Part shown: one piece after another, positions 27,514 to 37,374 of the stretch
How the letters are laid out: every line of letters begins with the position of its first letter
Position numbering within the stretch: position 1 is the first letter of the stretch
Assembly: GCF_003350545.1 (NCBI RefSeq)
Contig: NZ_QQBA01000002.1
Span: 186,001 to 250,000, forward strand
Direction: 5' to 3'
From: Flavobacterium glaciei
GTDB lineage: Bacteria; Bacteroidota; Bacteroidia; Flavobacteriales; Flavobacteriaceae
DNA length: 64,000 nt
The notes under the pieces: generated by a model
Seen by the model: only the letters and a program-made list of their open reading frames with translations
What the model was told of the DNA's origin: nothing
Database searches by the model: none
Program-made: the position numbers and the translations under genes

Positions 27514-27545
27514 CAAAATTCCCAAATTATAGGGATTCTAATGTT

Positions 27546-28859
27546 ATGAGAACTAAGTCTTTAAAAAAGAATAAAATCAACGTAATCACTCTAGGGTGTT
27601 CGAAAAATGTATATGATAGTGAAGTCTTAATGGGACAACTTCGCGCAAGTGGAAAGGACGTTACACACGAAGCTCCAGAAGCAGAAGAGGGAAATATCAT
27701 TGTAATAAATACTTGTGGATTTATAGATAATGCTAAAGCAGAATCAGTAAATATGATTTTGGAATATGCAGACAAAAAAGAAAGAGGATTGGTCGATAAA
27801 GTATTCGTTACCGGATGTTTATCTGAACGTTACAGACCCGATTTAGAAAAAGAAATACCAAATGTAGACCAGTTTTTTGGAACTACAGAGTTACCTCAAT
27901 TATTAAAAGCTTTAGGAGCAGATTATAAGCATGAATTACTGGGAGAAAGATTGACTACAACTCCAAAAAATTATGCGTATTTAAAAATTTCAGAGGGTTG
28001 TGATAGACCTTGCAGCTTTTGCGCCATTCCGTTGATGCGAGGAAAAAACGTTTCGCAAACCATTGAAAAATTAGTTAAAGAATCTGAAGGCTTGGCTAAA
28101 AATGGAGTAAAGGAATTGATCTTGATCGCTCAAGACTTAACCTATTACGGATTAGATATTTACAAAAAAAGAGCTCTTGGAGAACTATTGGAAGCGTTAG
28201 TAAAAGTTGAAGGAATTGAATGGATTCGTTTGCATTATGCTTTTCCAACCGGTTTTCCAATGGATGTTTTAGAAATCATGAAACGCGAGCCTAAAATTTG
28301 TAATTATATTGACATTCCGTTACAACACATTTCAGATTCTATCCTGAAATCAATGCGTCGTGGAACCACTCAAGAAAAAACAACAAAATTATTGAAAGAT
28401 TTCCGTGCTGCTGTACCCGGAATGGCTATTCGTACAACTTTGATTGTAGGATATCCAGGAGAAACTCAAGAAGATTTCAATATCTTGAAAGATTTTGTTC
28501 AAGAAATGAAGTTTGACAGAATGGGATGTTTTGCTTATTCTCATGAAGAAAACACACATGCTTACGCACTAGAAGATGATGTGCCGGACAATGTAAAGCA
28601 AGAACGTGCTAACGAAATTATGGAATTACAGTCGCAAATTTCTTGGGACTTAAATCAAGAGAAAGTAGGACAGACATTTAAATGTATTATTGACAGAAAA
28701 GAAGGTGGCCATTTTGTAGGAAGAACTGAATTTGACAGCCCAGATGTAGATAATGAGGTTTTGATTGACGCATCAAAACATTATGTAAAAACGGGTGAAT
28801 TTGCAATGATCAAAATAATTGAGGCTACAGAATTTGATTTGTACGGAGAGCCTGCGTAA
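27546..28859 (+). CDS. rimO: Ribosomal protein S12 methylthiotransferase RimO
   Basis: The chosen ATG 27546 gives 437 aa. The frame is open back to 27435, but a promoter motif lies inside that extension and the protein fold starts at KINVITLGCSKN. Domains in order: UPF0004 (GCSKNVYDSEVLMGQL and further Cys in NTCGF and TGCLSER), radical SAM with CDRPCSFC, and a C-terminal TRAM-like domain. It inserts a methylthio group on S12 Asp89 using two 4Fe-4S clusters. Full length for the family. Confidence 0.96.
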   Translation: MRTKSLKKNKINVITLGCSKNVYDSEVLMGQLRASGKDVTHEAPEAEEGNIIVINTCGFIDNAKAESVNMILEYADKKERGLVDKVFVTGCLSERYRPDLEKEIPNVDQFFGTTELPQLLKALGADYKHELLGERLTTTPKNYAYLKISEGCDRPCSFCAIPLMRGKNVSQTIEKLVKESEGLAKNGVKELILIAQDLTYYGLDIYKKRALGELLEALVKVEGIEWIRLHYAFPTGFPMDVLEIMKREPKICNYIDIPLQHISDSILKSMRRGTTQEKTTKLLKDFRAAVPGMAIRTTLIVGYPGETQEDFNILKDFVQEMKFDRMGCFAYSHEENTHAYALEDDVPDNVKQERANEIMELQSQISWDLNQEKVGQTFKCIIDRKEGGHFVGRTEFDSPDVDNEVLIDASKHYVKTGEFAMIKIIEATEFDLYGEPA

Positions 28860-28898
28860 TTTTCTAAAGACGATTTTAATCCATTTTAAAAAATAAAT

Positions 28899-29354
28899 AT
28901 GAAATCAATTCAATCATTATTAATCATCGCGTTTATTTTATTATCAACAAATATAATTTCTGCACAATTCGGGAATAATGGTTTTGGAAATGGAAATAAT
29001 CGTAGAATGAACAGTGCTATGGATCAATCCAGAACCCAAGACAAACCAAAAGAAATTCCAGTTGAAGTAACGGTAGAAAAAATTATTAAGAGAATTCAGC
29101 CGGAACTCATACTAGACGAACTTCAGATAATAGCAATTTCGAATATTTTGACCGAAAGTATAAAAACGCAAGGCATGCTTATAAAAGCAGAAGTTAGTCA
29201 AGAAGACAAAATTAAAAACATAACGGCTCTTTCTGAAACTACTGATAGAAAAGTAATGGAATTATTAAACAAGGACCAGAAGATAAAATATATAGCCATG
29301 AACGAAGAAGCTAAAAATCCTAAAAAATCGAAATCTAAAAAGAAATCCAATTAA
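28899..29354 (+). CDS. Small secreted helical protein, Spy-like character
   Basis: This 151-aa protein has a signal peptide (about 1-22, ending ISAQ) and an Asn/Gly-rich start. A helical body follows with LDELQIIAISNIL and LNKDQKIKY, spacing that recalls the LTxxQ repeats of Spy/CpxP proteins. The tail is very Lys/Ser-rich. The Spy relation is weak. It lies 39 nt after rimO and 23 nt before the amidase gene, so the three may be cotranscribed. Confidence 0.65.
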   Translation: MKSIQSLLIIAFILLSTNIISAQFGNNGFGNGNNRRMNSAMDQSRTQDKPKEIPVEVTVEKIIKRIQPELILDELQIIAISNILTESIKTQGMLIKAEVSQEDKIKNITALSETTDRKVMELLNKDQKIKYIAMNEEAKNPKKSKSKKKSN

Positions 29355-29377
29355 TCGATTTTTTAGTATGTTGCTAA

Positions 29378-30292
29378 ATGAAAACCTACATGAGAAAAAT
29401 TTTCTATTACCTTATTTTGACAGTTATCGCTGCATCTTGCTCTACAAATCCTTATAAAAAGAGTGAAAAAATATATGATTCAAAGCTAAAAACATTAAAA
29501 GAAACTATTTCTAATAAAGATTCAAAGCCATTAACTGTTATACCCCATGTAGAAATAAACATTGACACAGTATACACGAAACAGTTACATACATACAAAG
29601 ACACACTTTTCAAAATGGGTCCTACGCCTCTGCAAAACGGCGTAAATACAGAATGGATAGGAACCGTAAATTTTAATTTAAGAAAGCCAAATTTCATTAT
29701 TATCCATCATACTGCACAGGATTCATTACAGCAAACATTAAAAACATTTACAAAAATAGAATCACAAGTGAGCTCCCATTATCTAATTTCAGACGATGGT
29801 AAAGTAGTGCAAATGTTGAATGATTATTTAAGAGCTTGGCATGCAGGTGCTGGTACCTGGGGAAGAAATACAGATATCAACTCGGCATCAATAGGCATTG
29901 AATTAGACAACAATGGATTCGAAGTTTTTTCTGAATTACAAATCAATAGCTTACTGGCTCTTTTGACTAAGCTAAAAAAAGATTACAACATTCCTACTCA
30001 AAACATCATTGGACATGCAGATATTGCTCCAACTAGAAAAAAAGATCCTAGTCAATTATTTCCTTGGAAAATATTAGCAGACAAAGGTTTTGGTCTTTGG
30101 CCAGATGAATTTTTAGAAAATGCTCCAATTGATTTTAATGTTGAACAAGGATTGCGAATTATAGGGTATGATACAAAAAATCTACCAGCAGCTATAACTG
30201 CTTTTAAATTACATTATATACAAACAGAAGTTAATGCTGTATTGGATGAAAAAACTAGAAACACCATTTATTCCATTTATAAAAAACAATAA
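29378..30292 (+). CDS. N-acetylmuramoyl-L-alanine amidase (Amidase_2), lipoprotein
   Basis: This 304-aa protein has a lipobox AASC (an alternative in-frame ATG at 29390 would give a more usual signal). The Amidase_2 domain spans about 98-245. It contains FIIIHHTAQ with zinc His, WHAGAGTWGR, NSASIGIELDNNG, and GHADIAPTRKKDPSQLFPW with the third ligand region. It cleaves the amide between N-acetylmuramic acid and the stem peptide. The AmpD-like domain plus lipobox suggests periplasmic wall recycling or remodelling. A peptidoglycan-binding-like helical C-terminus follows. Confidence 0.93.
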   Translation: MKTYMRKIFYYLILTVIAASCSTNPYKKSEKIYDSKLKTLKETISNKDSKPLTVIPHVEINIDTVYTKQLHTYKDTLFKMGPTPLQNGVNTEWIGTVNFNLRKPNFIIIHHTAQDSLQQTLKTFTKIESQVSSHYLISDDGKVVQMLNDYLRAWHAGAGTWGRNTDINSASIGIELDNNGFEVFSELQINSLLALLTKLKKDYNIPTQNIIGHADIAPTRKKDPSQLFPWKILADKGFGLWPDEFLENAPIDFNVEQGLRIIGYDTKNLPAAITAFKLHYIQTEVNAVLDEKTRNTIYSIYKKQ

Positions 30293-30315
30293 GCTGTTTA
30301 CATAATATACATTAC

Positions 30316-30358
30316 CATAAAAACGGTTTTTTGAATCTTTCAAAAGACCGTTTTGTAT
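30316..30358 (+). terminator. Probable terminator after the amidase gene
   Basis: The stem AAAACGGT/ACCGTTTT is extended by a TTTTGAA/TTCAAAA-type inner helix. The T-run is short (TTTTGTATTT), so it is weaker than the others. Confidence 0.6.
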
Positions 30359-30531
30359 TTAAAGCCACATTAATTCAAACTCTTCACTTAGTTTATTACT
30401 ACTCAAAGTTATACTTCCTCAGAGTTTTTGACAAAAAAACATTTCACAACTAGTATAAGAAGTTATTGCAGTATAGCATAAATCAGTCAACTTTTTGAAT
30501 TACTAACAAAAACAGCTATTACATCTTAACA

Positions 30532-30577
30532 AAAAAAAGCTGCCAAAATACTTGAAAGCATCTTAGCAGCAAAAAAA
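30532..30577 (-). terminator. Rho-independent terminator of the BBP2 porin
   Basis: On the minus strand GCTGCTAA pairs with TTGGCAGC, followed by eight T. It lies just beyond the porin stop codon. Confidence 0.8.
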
Positions 30578-30591
30578 ATATTAATTCAATA

Positions 30592-31641
30592 CTAGAACGA
30601 GTAAGTAGTCGCCAGTAAGGCATAAGCTGTTAAACCTTTTGGCGCAGCATCACTATTTGTAAAAATATCTTCTGAAGCTTTGTCAACACGGAACTCAGGA
30701 ATAATAGTCAAGTTTCCTACCTTATAATTTAATGACAACGTATTACCTACAATACTAGTTCCAGCAAGTGAACCAAGTCCCGCAGTAGCATTTTTAGCAT
30801 CTAAATACTCTAATCTGTAAGCTAAGCTTAATGACTCTTTGAATGCGAAATTAGCATATCCTACTAGAGCAAACCATTCACCATCCAAAGAACTATCAAA
30901 GTCATTGTTAGTCATTGCATACGTACCGTTGAATCCTAAAGAGAAAGAGTCACTAACTTTTTTTGAACCTACAAAATCAAATTGTGTTTTATTTTCATCA
31001 GAAATAGGATTGCTACTTCCGGAAGTAACATTGAAATATGCACTTCCAGTGTCACCAATATACCCTAGTTGACCAATGAAAGTTTTTTGGCTAGACCCCG
31101 CTTCGATTGTGGTTTTAAAATCTGTTGGATTTGAAACCCCAGCCATAAAGGTAAATTTTCCAGAAGTATATTGTGCTTTAACACCCGTATTAAAAAACGG
31201 TCCATACGTAAATGCATATGACATACTGTAGTTTTTATTGTCTACTGCATCCAATAATTCATAGCCAACATGAGTTCCAAAACTTCCTGCAGTTACTTTA
31301 AATTTATCTGAAAACTCATAGGTAAAATTCAATTGCTTAATCATAAATGTAGTTGAGTCGTCATTATAAGTAAATTGAGAAGCTCTGCTACCGAAACCCA
31401 AGTCAACAAAAACTGAAGCTTTACCCATTTTGTGAGATGCTTCAATGGAAGCCATACCTAATTCAAAAGAATTGTGTGAATTTGTAAAGCTGGTAAAACT
31501 GTTGTCTACTCCCGAGAAATCATATTTATAATAGGCATCAGCAGAACCTGCAAAAGTAGTTGAAGGTACAACAGTAGTATCTTGTGCAAAAGTTAAACTT
31601 GTTATTAGCGATAATGCTAAAATAGTTAGGAATTTTTTCAT
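30592..31641 (-). CDS. Putative outer membrane beta-barrel porin (BBP2/OmpL-like)
   Basis: This 349-aa protein has a signal peptide (about 1-19, cleavage after TFAQ) and then almost only amphipathic beta-strands, ending YALLATTYSF with a C-terminal Phe. FAGSADAYYKYDF, NSFELGMASIEASHKMGK and GTHVGYELLDAVDN are typical of the Bacteroidota putative beta-barrel porin-2 family. The role is probably passive uptake, with substrate unknown. It is monocistronic with its own terminator and a 620-bp upstream spacer. Confidence 0.85.
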   Translation of the reverse strand: MKKFLTILALSLITSLTFAQDTTVVPSTTFAGSADAYYKYDFSGVDNSFTSFTNSHNSFELGMASIEASHKMGKASVFVDLGFGSRASQFTYNDDSTTFMIKQLNFTYEFSDKFKVTAGSFGTHVGYELLDAVDNKNYSMSYAFTYGPFFNTGVKAQYTSGKFTFMAGVSNPTDFKTTIEAGSSQKTFIGQLGYIGDTGSAYFNVTSGSSNPISDENKTQFDFVGSKKVSDSFSLGFNGTYAMTNNDFDSSLDGEWFALVGYANFAFKESLSLAYRLEYLDAKNATAGLGSLAGTSIVGNTLSLNYKVGNLTIIPEFRVDKASEDIFTNSDAAPKGLTAYALLATTYSF

Positions 31642-31943
31642 CTTTAAATGGTTTTAATTAGTAATCTAGTTTGGTTAATATATTGGTCTTGGTTTATCCT
31701 TCTTTGAAAAAATATAATTTCAAAAACTAAAGAAAACTGCACTTTAATTCTCTTTATAAAATGTAAATTTCTCTAGTTTATGAAGCGAATTTATTAACTT
31801 TTAATTCACTTTAATTACTATTTAGCACTTTTTTACTTTGTTTTGAGAAGAATTATTAATAACTAAAATTCAACAAAAAATAATAGATATTCCGTATTTT
31901 TAAGTAACTATTTTAAAAATACAATAAATACTAAAAACTACAC

Positions 31944-32045
31944 ACCCCCTATTTTTTTATACTAAAATATTATATAAGATAAAAAATTAGCTATTTATGC
32001 GTTTTTATATATGTCATAAATTATATACCCCTATTATTTTATACT
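31944..32045. repeat. Pair of direct repeats ACCCC(C)TATT...TTTATACT
   Basis: ACCCCCTATTTTTTTATACT (31944-31963) and ACCCCTATTATTTTATACT (32027-32045) lie in the same orientation, 83 nt start to start. They stand out as C-rich blocks in DNA that is otherwise almost only A/T. They may be operator half-sites for the divergent genes. Confidence 0.55.
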
Positions 32046-32245
32046 CAAACTCAATTTTAAAAAATAATTAAAAAAAACAACTAAAATATTGAATACATTC
32101 TCACTAACATCAATTTGAAGTATTTTAATCGTTCTCAACACTATTTACACTTCCAAAAATTAGAACTGAATCCAGAATTGTAAAAACCTAAATTCCACCA
32201 TTATTAAAACTGATTTTATGAAAATTTTAATTGTTTAAAGATTGC

Positions 32246-32253
32246 TATTTTTG
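32246..32253 (+). promoter_or_regulatory. Putative -7 promoter element TATTTTTG
   Basis: It is an exact TAnnTTTG match, 12 nt before ATG 32266. Confidence 0.55.
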
Positions 32254-32265
32254 TATATTTATGTC

Positions 32266-32565
32266 ATGTTTAACACGATATCAAAAATCATCATTTTACT
32301 TGTAGCTGTCACTTTCACCTTTATTTGGGTTAGTGATAAGTTTTCAATATTTATGTTTGAGAAGCAATACGATTTATACGAATTAGCAGAAAATAATACT
32401 GAAGAAAACACTAATGAGAGCAAACTAAAATTAGTTTTTATAGATTCAATTGAATTTTTTAATTGTTTCAAATGTTATTCTTTAATCAAAAACAGTTTTA
32501 GTTCTTTTGACTTATTTATAGTCAAGGAGTTTGTGATAAAAAATCTGACTCCTCCACCAGAATAG
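32266..32565 (+). CDS. Small membrane-anchored hypothetical protein
   Basis: ATG 32266 gives 99 aa. The longer TTG start at 32242 overlaps the promoter motif and is rejected. One N-terminal membrane helix (about 5-24, ISKIIILLVAVTFTFIW) is followed by an acidic extracytoplasmic or cytoplasmic part. The C-terminus is Pro-rich, ending NLTPPPE. I remember small proteins of this shape with PPPE tails in flavobacteria, but with no known function. Confidence 0.55.
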   Translation: MFNTISKIIILLVAVTFTFIWVSDKFSIFMFEKQYDLYELAENNTEENTNESKLKLVFIDSIEFFNCFKCYSLIKNSFSSFDLFIVKEFVIKNLTPPPE

Positions 32566-32650
32566 TCTATTCCATTTTTTATTAAAACCATTATTACCAT
32601 ACATCGCAAATTGAAAACAAATTCATATTCACATCCTATTATTTAAACAC

Positions 32651-33130
32651 ATGAAAAATTTATTTATAACATTCACTATTTTATTTACGTCTTCATTAAT
32701 CGCGCAAACCCATCAAATCGTTAAACATGATGGAGAAACAATTGAAATAAACTTTATAAAAAATGAAAATAATTTGGTTTATTACACACTACCTAAAAGC
32801 GCTGAAGAAAAGACAATAAGTCAATATGCCGTGTCACAGTTGAATGAAAAATCAAAAAGCACCTCTGAAGTCATATCTGAAAAAATTCAACTGAATGGGA
32901 AATCCGATTATAAAAAGGTTGTTGTACTAAAAAAACATCAAACTAAAGGATTGAAAGAAACTGGATTGATTACTAGTTTCTATTCAGGAACTAAGGGAGA
33001 AACTCCATTATCGTTTATTGATAACGGTGAGAAACGATTAAAACAAAATGCAGCTGATAAAGGTTCTCAATTTATCGTGATTCTTTCTAATAAACCCAAA
33101 AACTTAAAAGCAGCTATTTATACTTATTAA
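32651..33130 (+). CDS. Secreted hypothetical protein
   Basis: This 159-aa protein has a signal peptide (about 1-18, ending LIAQ). The body starts with a beta-rich HQIVKHDGETIEINFI segment. The C-terminal third (GEKRLKQNAADKGSQFIVIL) resembles the helix-strand ending of small envelope proteins. No family was recognised. It lies 85 nt after the small membrane protein and before a bidirectional terminator. Confidence 0.65.
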   Translation: MKNLFITFTILFTSSLIAQTHQIVKHDGETIEINFIKNENNLVYYTLPKSAEEKTISQYAVSQLNEKSKSTSEVISEKIQLNGKSDYKKVVVLKKHQTKGLKETGLITSFYSGTKGETPLSFIDNGEKRLKQNAADKGSQFIVILSNKPKNLKAAIYTY

Positions 33131-33185
33131 AAAATTTGATAATAAATTCATATCTCTACTTTATGAAGTAGAAATATATTGAATA

Positions 33186-33236
33186 AAAAAACGAGGACAG
33201 ATTTGTATAAAACACAATTTCTGTTCTCGTTTCTTT
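33186..33236. terminator. Bidirectional terminator
   Basis: AAACGAG(G)ACAG pairs with CTGTTCTCGTTT around a loop of about 18 nt, with A-run and T-run flanks. It separates the secreted protein gene and the convergent aldehyde dehydrogenase gene. Confidence 0.75.
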
Positions 33237-33260
33237 ATTTATAAATAGTATTCAATACAA

Positions 33261-34613
33261 TTATTCTATAATCAATGATTTCACGTTCATAAATTCTTTG
33301 ATTCCTATTGCACCTAATTCTCTTCCGTATCCTGATTTTTTTACACCTCCAAAAGGAATTCTAGAATCCGACCTCACTAACGAATTCACGAATACATTTC
33401 CGGCTTCAATTTTTCGTGCTAATAAATAGGCATTTTTGCGGTCATCTGACCAGATTGCAGCACCTAAACCATATCTATGATTATTAGCAATATTCACAGC
33501 ATCATGCGCATCCTTAGCTCTAGTAATTGTAGCCAATGGACCAAATGTTTCTTCTTGAAACGCAATATTATTAGTATCAACAAAATCAATTAATGTGGGT
33601 TTAAAATTGCAGTCATCCCGCTCTCCTCCTACTATTAATTTTGCGCCTTGTAACAATGATTTTTCCAATTGAATTGCTAATTTTTCAGCTAAATCCAACC
33701 GAGCTAGCGGCCCCATATTAATTCCTTCTTGCAATGGATTTCCTTGATGCAATGATTTTATTTTCTGGCTAAAGAGAGCCGTAAATTCATCTGCTACTTT
33801 TTCAGTAACAATAAATCGTTTGGCACAAATACATGCCTGACCTGCGTTTAACATTCTGGATTGTGCAGCAATCGTTGCCGCATTTTCAAGATTTGCATCA
33901 TTCAAAACTATAAAAGCATCCGAACCACCCAATTCCATTACAGATTTCTTGATGTGTTTTCCTGCCAACGAAGCAACTGATGAACCCGCCATTTCACTCC
34001 CAGTCAAAGTAACTCCTTGTACAATATTAGACGCAATTACACTTTCAATTTGAGGAATTTCTATTGTGATTTGTTGAAAAACACCTTCAGGAAAACCCGC
34101 TTCTAAAAATACATTTTCAATTGCTTTTGCGCAACCAATAACGTTAGATGCATGTTTTAAAAGCGTTACATTTCCCGCCATAATTGCTGGAGCTGCATAA
34201 CGCAATACTTGCCAAAAAGGATAATTCCATGGCATTATTGCAAATACTGCTCCCATTGGGTCATAAACAGACATACTCTTGAAAGGAGTATTGTAATATT
34301 CATCCTTTAAAAACTGCTCTGCATTCTGGGCATAGAAATCGCAGTTTCCAGCTGATTTTTCAACTTCAGAAATACTTTCAGACAAAACTTTACCCATCTC
34401 ATTAGTAATCAACAATCCCAACTCCAGTTTTTTTTCTCTAAGTATAGACGCAAGCCTTAGCATCATATCTGCTCTTTGCTTAAATGTGGTTTGCTTCCAA
34501 TTTTTAAAAGCTTGCTCAGACAATTGTAGTTTTTGATTCAGTTGTGCATTAGTCAAGACTTCATACTCGCCAATAGTAAGTTGTGAAAACGGATTTATTG
34601 ATTTAAAAATCAT
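33261..34613 (-). CDS. NAD(P)-dependent aldehyde dehydrogenase, succinate-semialdehyde type
   Basis: This 450-aa protein of the aldehyde dehydrogenase superfamily has general base E227 in [10 protein letters not shown] and catalytic C261 in [20 protein letters not shown] (about 129-136) and GPLA..TRAKD are also present. The length and motifs match the short SSADH group (YneI/Sad type), which oxidises succinate semialdehyde to succinate. The substrate is inferred from the group, and no GABA-pathway genes are adjacent. A second Cys two residues after the catalytic one is noted. Confidence 0.88.
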   Translation of the reverse strand: MIFKSINPFSQLTIGEYEVLTNAQLNQKLQLSEQAFKNWKQTTFKQRADMMLRLASILREKKLELGLLITNEMGKVLSESISEVEKSAGNCDFYAQNAEQFLKDEYYNTPFKSMSVYDPMGAVFAIMPWNYPFWQVLRYAAPAIMAGNVTLLKHASNVIGCAKAIENVFLEAGFPEGVFQQITIEIPQIESVIASNIVQGVTLTGSEMAGSSVASLAGKHIKKSVMELGGSDAFIVLNDANLENAATIAAQSRMLNAGQACICAKRFIVTEKVADEFTALFSQKIKSLHQGNPLQEGINMGPLARLDLAEKLAIQLEKSLLQGAKLIVGGERDDCNFKPTLIDFVDTNNIAFQEETFGPLATITRAKDAHDAVNIANNHRYGLGAAIWSDDRKNAYLLARKIEAGNVFVNSLVRSDSRIPFGGVKKSGYGRELGAIGIKEFMNVKSLIIE

Positions 34614-34840
34614 GTGCTTTTAATTTAAATTCTTTGAAATGTAAGTTTTAGAAATCAACTTATTGTTTGAAATTGTATCAACTTCACAAATACTCGATAA
34701 AATTCTAGAACTAGTAAAATTAAAGCTATTAATGCAAGGATGGAAAAAAATCACGAGAAAAAGATAGACCTGTTTGTGAAATTTTGAAGAATTTTCTAAA
34801 CAAATAAAAAAAAGCAAACATTAGGTTAAATCTCGTTAAT

Positions 34841-36952
34841 TTACTTGTGCATTTCCATAAAAACTGTGTCAAGTAGTTCGAATACTTTTTCTTTATCCAA
34901 TGGTTTTGTAATACAGTCCATAAAACCAAATTGCATCATTTTCTCTTTATCTTCAAATGAGGAATAAGCCGTTTGAGCAATAACAGGAAGTTCTGGTTTT
35001 ATCATTTTTATTTTTTGGTAAGCTTGAAAACCATCTAAAACAGGCATTTTTATATCCATAAAGACCAAAGTAATATTTGGATTTTCTGTACAAATATCTA
35101 CGGCTTCTTGCCCGTTTTTAGCTCTTATAACAGTATGGTTTTTTAATTCTATAATTTTTTTCAAGAGCATGTAATTAATGGTATCATCTTCTGCAATTAA
35201 AATAATCTCATTATCATAATTAGTATAATGATATTTTTCTTTTTTGGGTTTCCTCGCCTTTACGGAATGATCAAATTTTAATGGTATTGTAAATGAAAAA
35301 ACAGAACCTAAACCAATTGTAGAACTTACCGTTATTTCTCCTCCCAACAATTCAACATAAGCTTTTGTAATAGACAACCCAAGACCTAATCCTGATAATT
35401 CTATAGACCCATCGCCTTCAATTCTTCTAAATCTATCAAAAATTACTTTTAAATAATTTTCGCTGATACCCATACCTGAGTCTTCTATCTTAAATTCTAA
35501 AACTTCTTTTTCTTTATTTATTGAATAACCAAAAGCAACAAAACCTCTATCTGTAAATTTTAATGCATTGGTTATTAAATTAACAATAATCTGTTTCAGT
35601 TTTGTTTCATCTGTTAAAATATTTCCTTGCAGTTTCTCAGAATTTTCAATGATATAAAATTGAATATCTTTGTCTTTAGGAATCGTGACCTTGATGGAAT
35701 CATACAATTCTGTAATGCACTTTTCTATATCTAATCCTTTAATATTAGGTGTAATTTGCTTTGCATCAATTTTAGACATTTCAATCAGATCTTCAATAAT
35801 GGAAACCAAACTTCCACCACTATTTTTTATAATTTTTAAATACTCTAACCTTTCTTTTTCCTCTAATTTTGAATCAAGCAGTAAATCACTAAAACCCATG
35901 ATGGCATTCATAGGCGTTCTGATTTCATGCGATAAATTAGCCAAAAAAGATGATTTTAAAGTATCACTTTCTTCTGCTTTCTGTTTAGAAATTTCTAATT
36001 GCTTCCGTTGATTGCTGTTTTCTTCAAATAAGTTTCCTATATATCCAAATTCACCGTCAGACCTCTTTAAACTGTTGATAGAATTTACATTGCCTGTTTC
36101 TAATATATTTTTAATTAACTTTAGGGGATTATAAACCCATCTTTTAGTATAATAAACGTAGACAAAAATACTTATCAACGAAACGAAAACAACAATAAAA
36201 AGAATCTCTTTTGAGTTCGTATAGTTTAAATTAAAAGGTCTTTTAAAAATCAAATTAACCACAACTTCATTTTTCCAATCTTTTAGATCTAAACTAACTA
36301 TAACAAAATCATCTTCATTAGCTGTCACAGCATCACTTGAAGACAAGTAGATTTTTGAGTTACTTATAATACCTAACCTCTTCAAAAAGGATTCATCTAA
36401 AAGTCTTGCCATAAAAAAATAACCAGAAGGACTGGTTTTAATCTTTTTAGGATCATTAGAAGGATGAATAGTTGCACCAAAAACCTCAACAATTCCCTCT
36501 GGAATTTTTATATAAAATCTTTTAAGTTTAGATTTATAAAGCATAGACATCATCTCTTTTGGGATAAAATCAAAGCTTCTAATCTTAGGAGAAACTGTTT
36601 TATTGATTATTTTTTTATCTAATCCATAAATACCAATATAATCAACTCCATACGATTCAAATTCATTTAAAACATATTGATTATACCACTTTTCATCTTT
36701 TGTTTTTGTAAACTGAACCAATTCATTCCAATAGGTAACATCAATAATAGTCGCTGTAGCTGTTTTAGAATCAAGCCTAAACAAAGATTTCACTTCTTTG
36801 TCATATTGATTATACGTAGTTTTGTAAAAATGACTTTCTTCTTGAACAGTATAAAGATAAAGCAATATGTAAATTAGAAAAAAGAAAATACTTGTTGAGA
36901 TTATCAAAATCAATAGTTTTGAATACGTATTTAATTCTATAAATTTTTTCAT
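34841..36952 (-). CDS. Hybrid sensor histidine kinase with CHASE4-like sensor and C-terminal receiver
   Basis: This is a 703-aa protein. Two membrane helices (about 12-34 and 249-268) flank a periplasmic domain whose DVTYWNELVQF..KWYNQYV pattern resembles CHASE4. A short linker follows, then a HisKA domain with FLANLSHEIRTPMN (H342), HATPase (TNALKFTD, DSGMGI, GLGLGLSITKAYVELLGG) and a receiver with D633 in LVFMDIKMPVLDG. There is no Hpt or DNA-binding domain, so phosphate must pass to a separate Hpt. The orphan Hpt at 57404-57748 is a candidate. No neighbouring partner gene. Confidence 0.93.
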   Translation of the reverse strand: MKKFIELNTYSKLLILIISTSIFFFLIYILLYLYTVQEESHFYKTTYNQYDKEVKSLFRLDSKTATATIIDVTYWNELVQFTKTKDEKWYNQYVLNEFESYGVDYIGIYGLDKKIINKTVSPKIRSFDFIPKEMMSMLYKSKLKRFYIKIPEGIVEVFGATIHPSNDPKKIKTSPSGYFFMARLLDESFLKRLGIISNSKIYLSSSDAVTANEDDFVIVSLDLKDWKNEVVVNLIFKRPFNLNYTNSKEILFIVVFVSLISIFVYVYYTKRWVYNPLKLIKNILETGNVNSINSLKRSDGEFGYIGNLFEENSNQRKQLEISKQKAEESDTLKSSFLANLSHEIRTPMNAIMGFSDLLLDSKLEEKERLEYLKIIKNSGGSLVSIIEDLIEMSKIDAKQITPNIKGLDIEKCITELYDSIKVTIPKDKDIQFYIIENSEKLQGNILTDETKLKQIIVNLITNALKFTDRGFVAFGYSINKEKEVLEFKIEDSGMGISENYLKVIFDRFRRIEGDGSIELSGLGLGLSITKAYVELLGGEITVSSTIGLGSVFSFTIPLKFDHSVKARKPKKEKYHYTNYDNEIILIAEDDTINYMLLKKIIELKNHTVIRAKNGQEAVDICTENPNITLVFMDIKMPVLDGFQAYQKIKMIKPELPVIAQTAYSSFEDKEKMMQFGFMDCITKPLDKEKVFELLDTVFMEMHK

Positions 36953-37374
36953 ATGTTACAATCAAATCTAAAAAAAGACTACCAGTATCTTCCATTTTTG
37001 TAAGATATATCACTTTTTTTTGCTGACGCAAGTTAAACTTTTTTTATCATAAAAAAAACCCAACACATTAAACTAATGCAGTTTATCATAACCCCGATTT
37101 ATTTAATCATTTATTCCATTGCAACGCTGATATCAATTTGTCCTCTGACGTTAAATAAAATTCAAAATATCTGTTGGAATTTTCAACAGATTTATAAAAA
37201 ATTGATTCTAGTAAAACCAGAACCAAACGATTATTTTTCCAAAAATCTAAACTGGATAATTTTTATCTTTAAGACAGCAGTCGGATTATTTAATTTTTTT
37301 TCTAAAAAAACCCCAAATAGTATTTAACTTTTTGGGGTAATTCAATATTTATTTTATTTAATTCTAGCCAGTAA
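36953..37374. other. Spacer upstream of the hybrid kinase
   Basis: This is 422 bases holding the kinase promoter region and the minus-strand terminator of the carboxylase operon (37308-37338). An 83-codon open frame at 37076-37327 is present but overlaps that terminator and has no promoter motif. I do not call it a gene. Confidence 0.5.
37308..37340 (-). terminator. Rho-independent terminator of the acyl-CoA carboxylase operon
   Basis: On the minus strand ACCCCAAA pairs with TTTGGGGT around an 11-base loop, followed by seven T. It lies 35 nt after the carboxyltransferase stop. Confidence 0.8.

Larger units (their letters stand above)
31642..32265. other. Long AT-rich divergent spacer
   Basis: This is 624 bases between the BBP2 porin gene and a small membrane protein gene. 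It holds a pair of near-identical direct repeats (31944-31963 and 32027-32045) and the promoter at 32246-32253. Otherwise it has no gene. The size suggests complex regulation of the porin. Confidence 0.6.

Noticed and set aside
27435-27545. 37-codon N-terminal extension of rimO
   Set aside because: It overlaps a dispersed repeat end and an exact promoter motif, and the added residues are low-complexity basic sequence not expected in RimO.
34620-34817. 65-codon minus-strand open frame between the dehydrogenase and the hybrid kinase
   Set aside because: No signal, family or promoter evidence. It looks like chance open AT-rich DNA.
37076-37327. 83-codon open frame with a hydrophobic N-terminus
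   Set aside because: Its 3' end runs into the terminator of the convergent carboxylase operon, it has no promoter motif, and the sequence has no recognisable features beyond AT-rich hydrophobicity.
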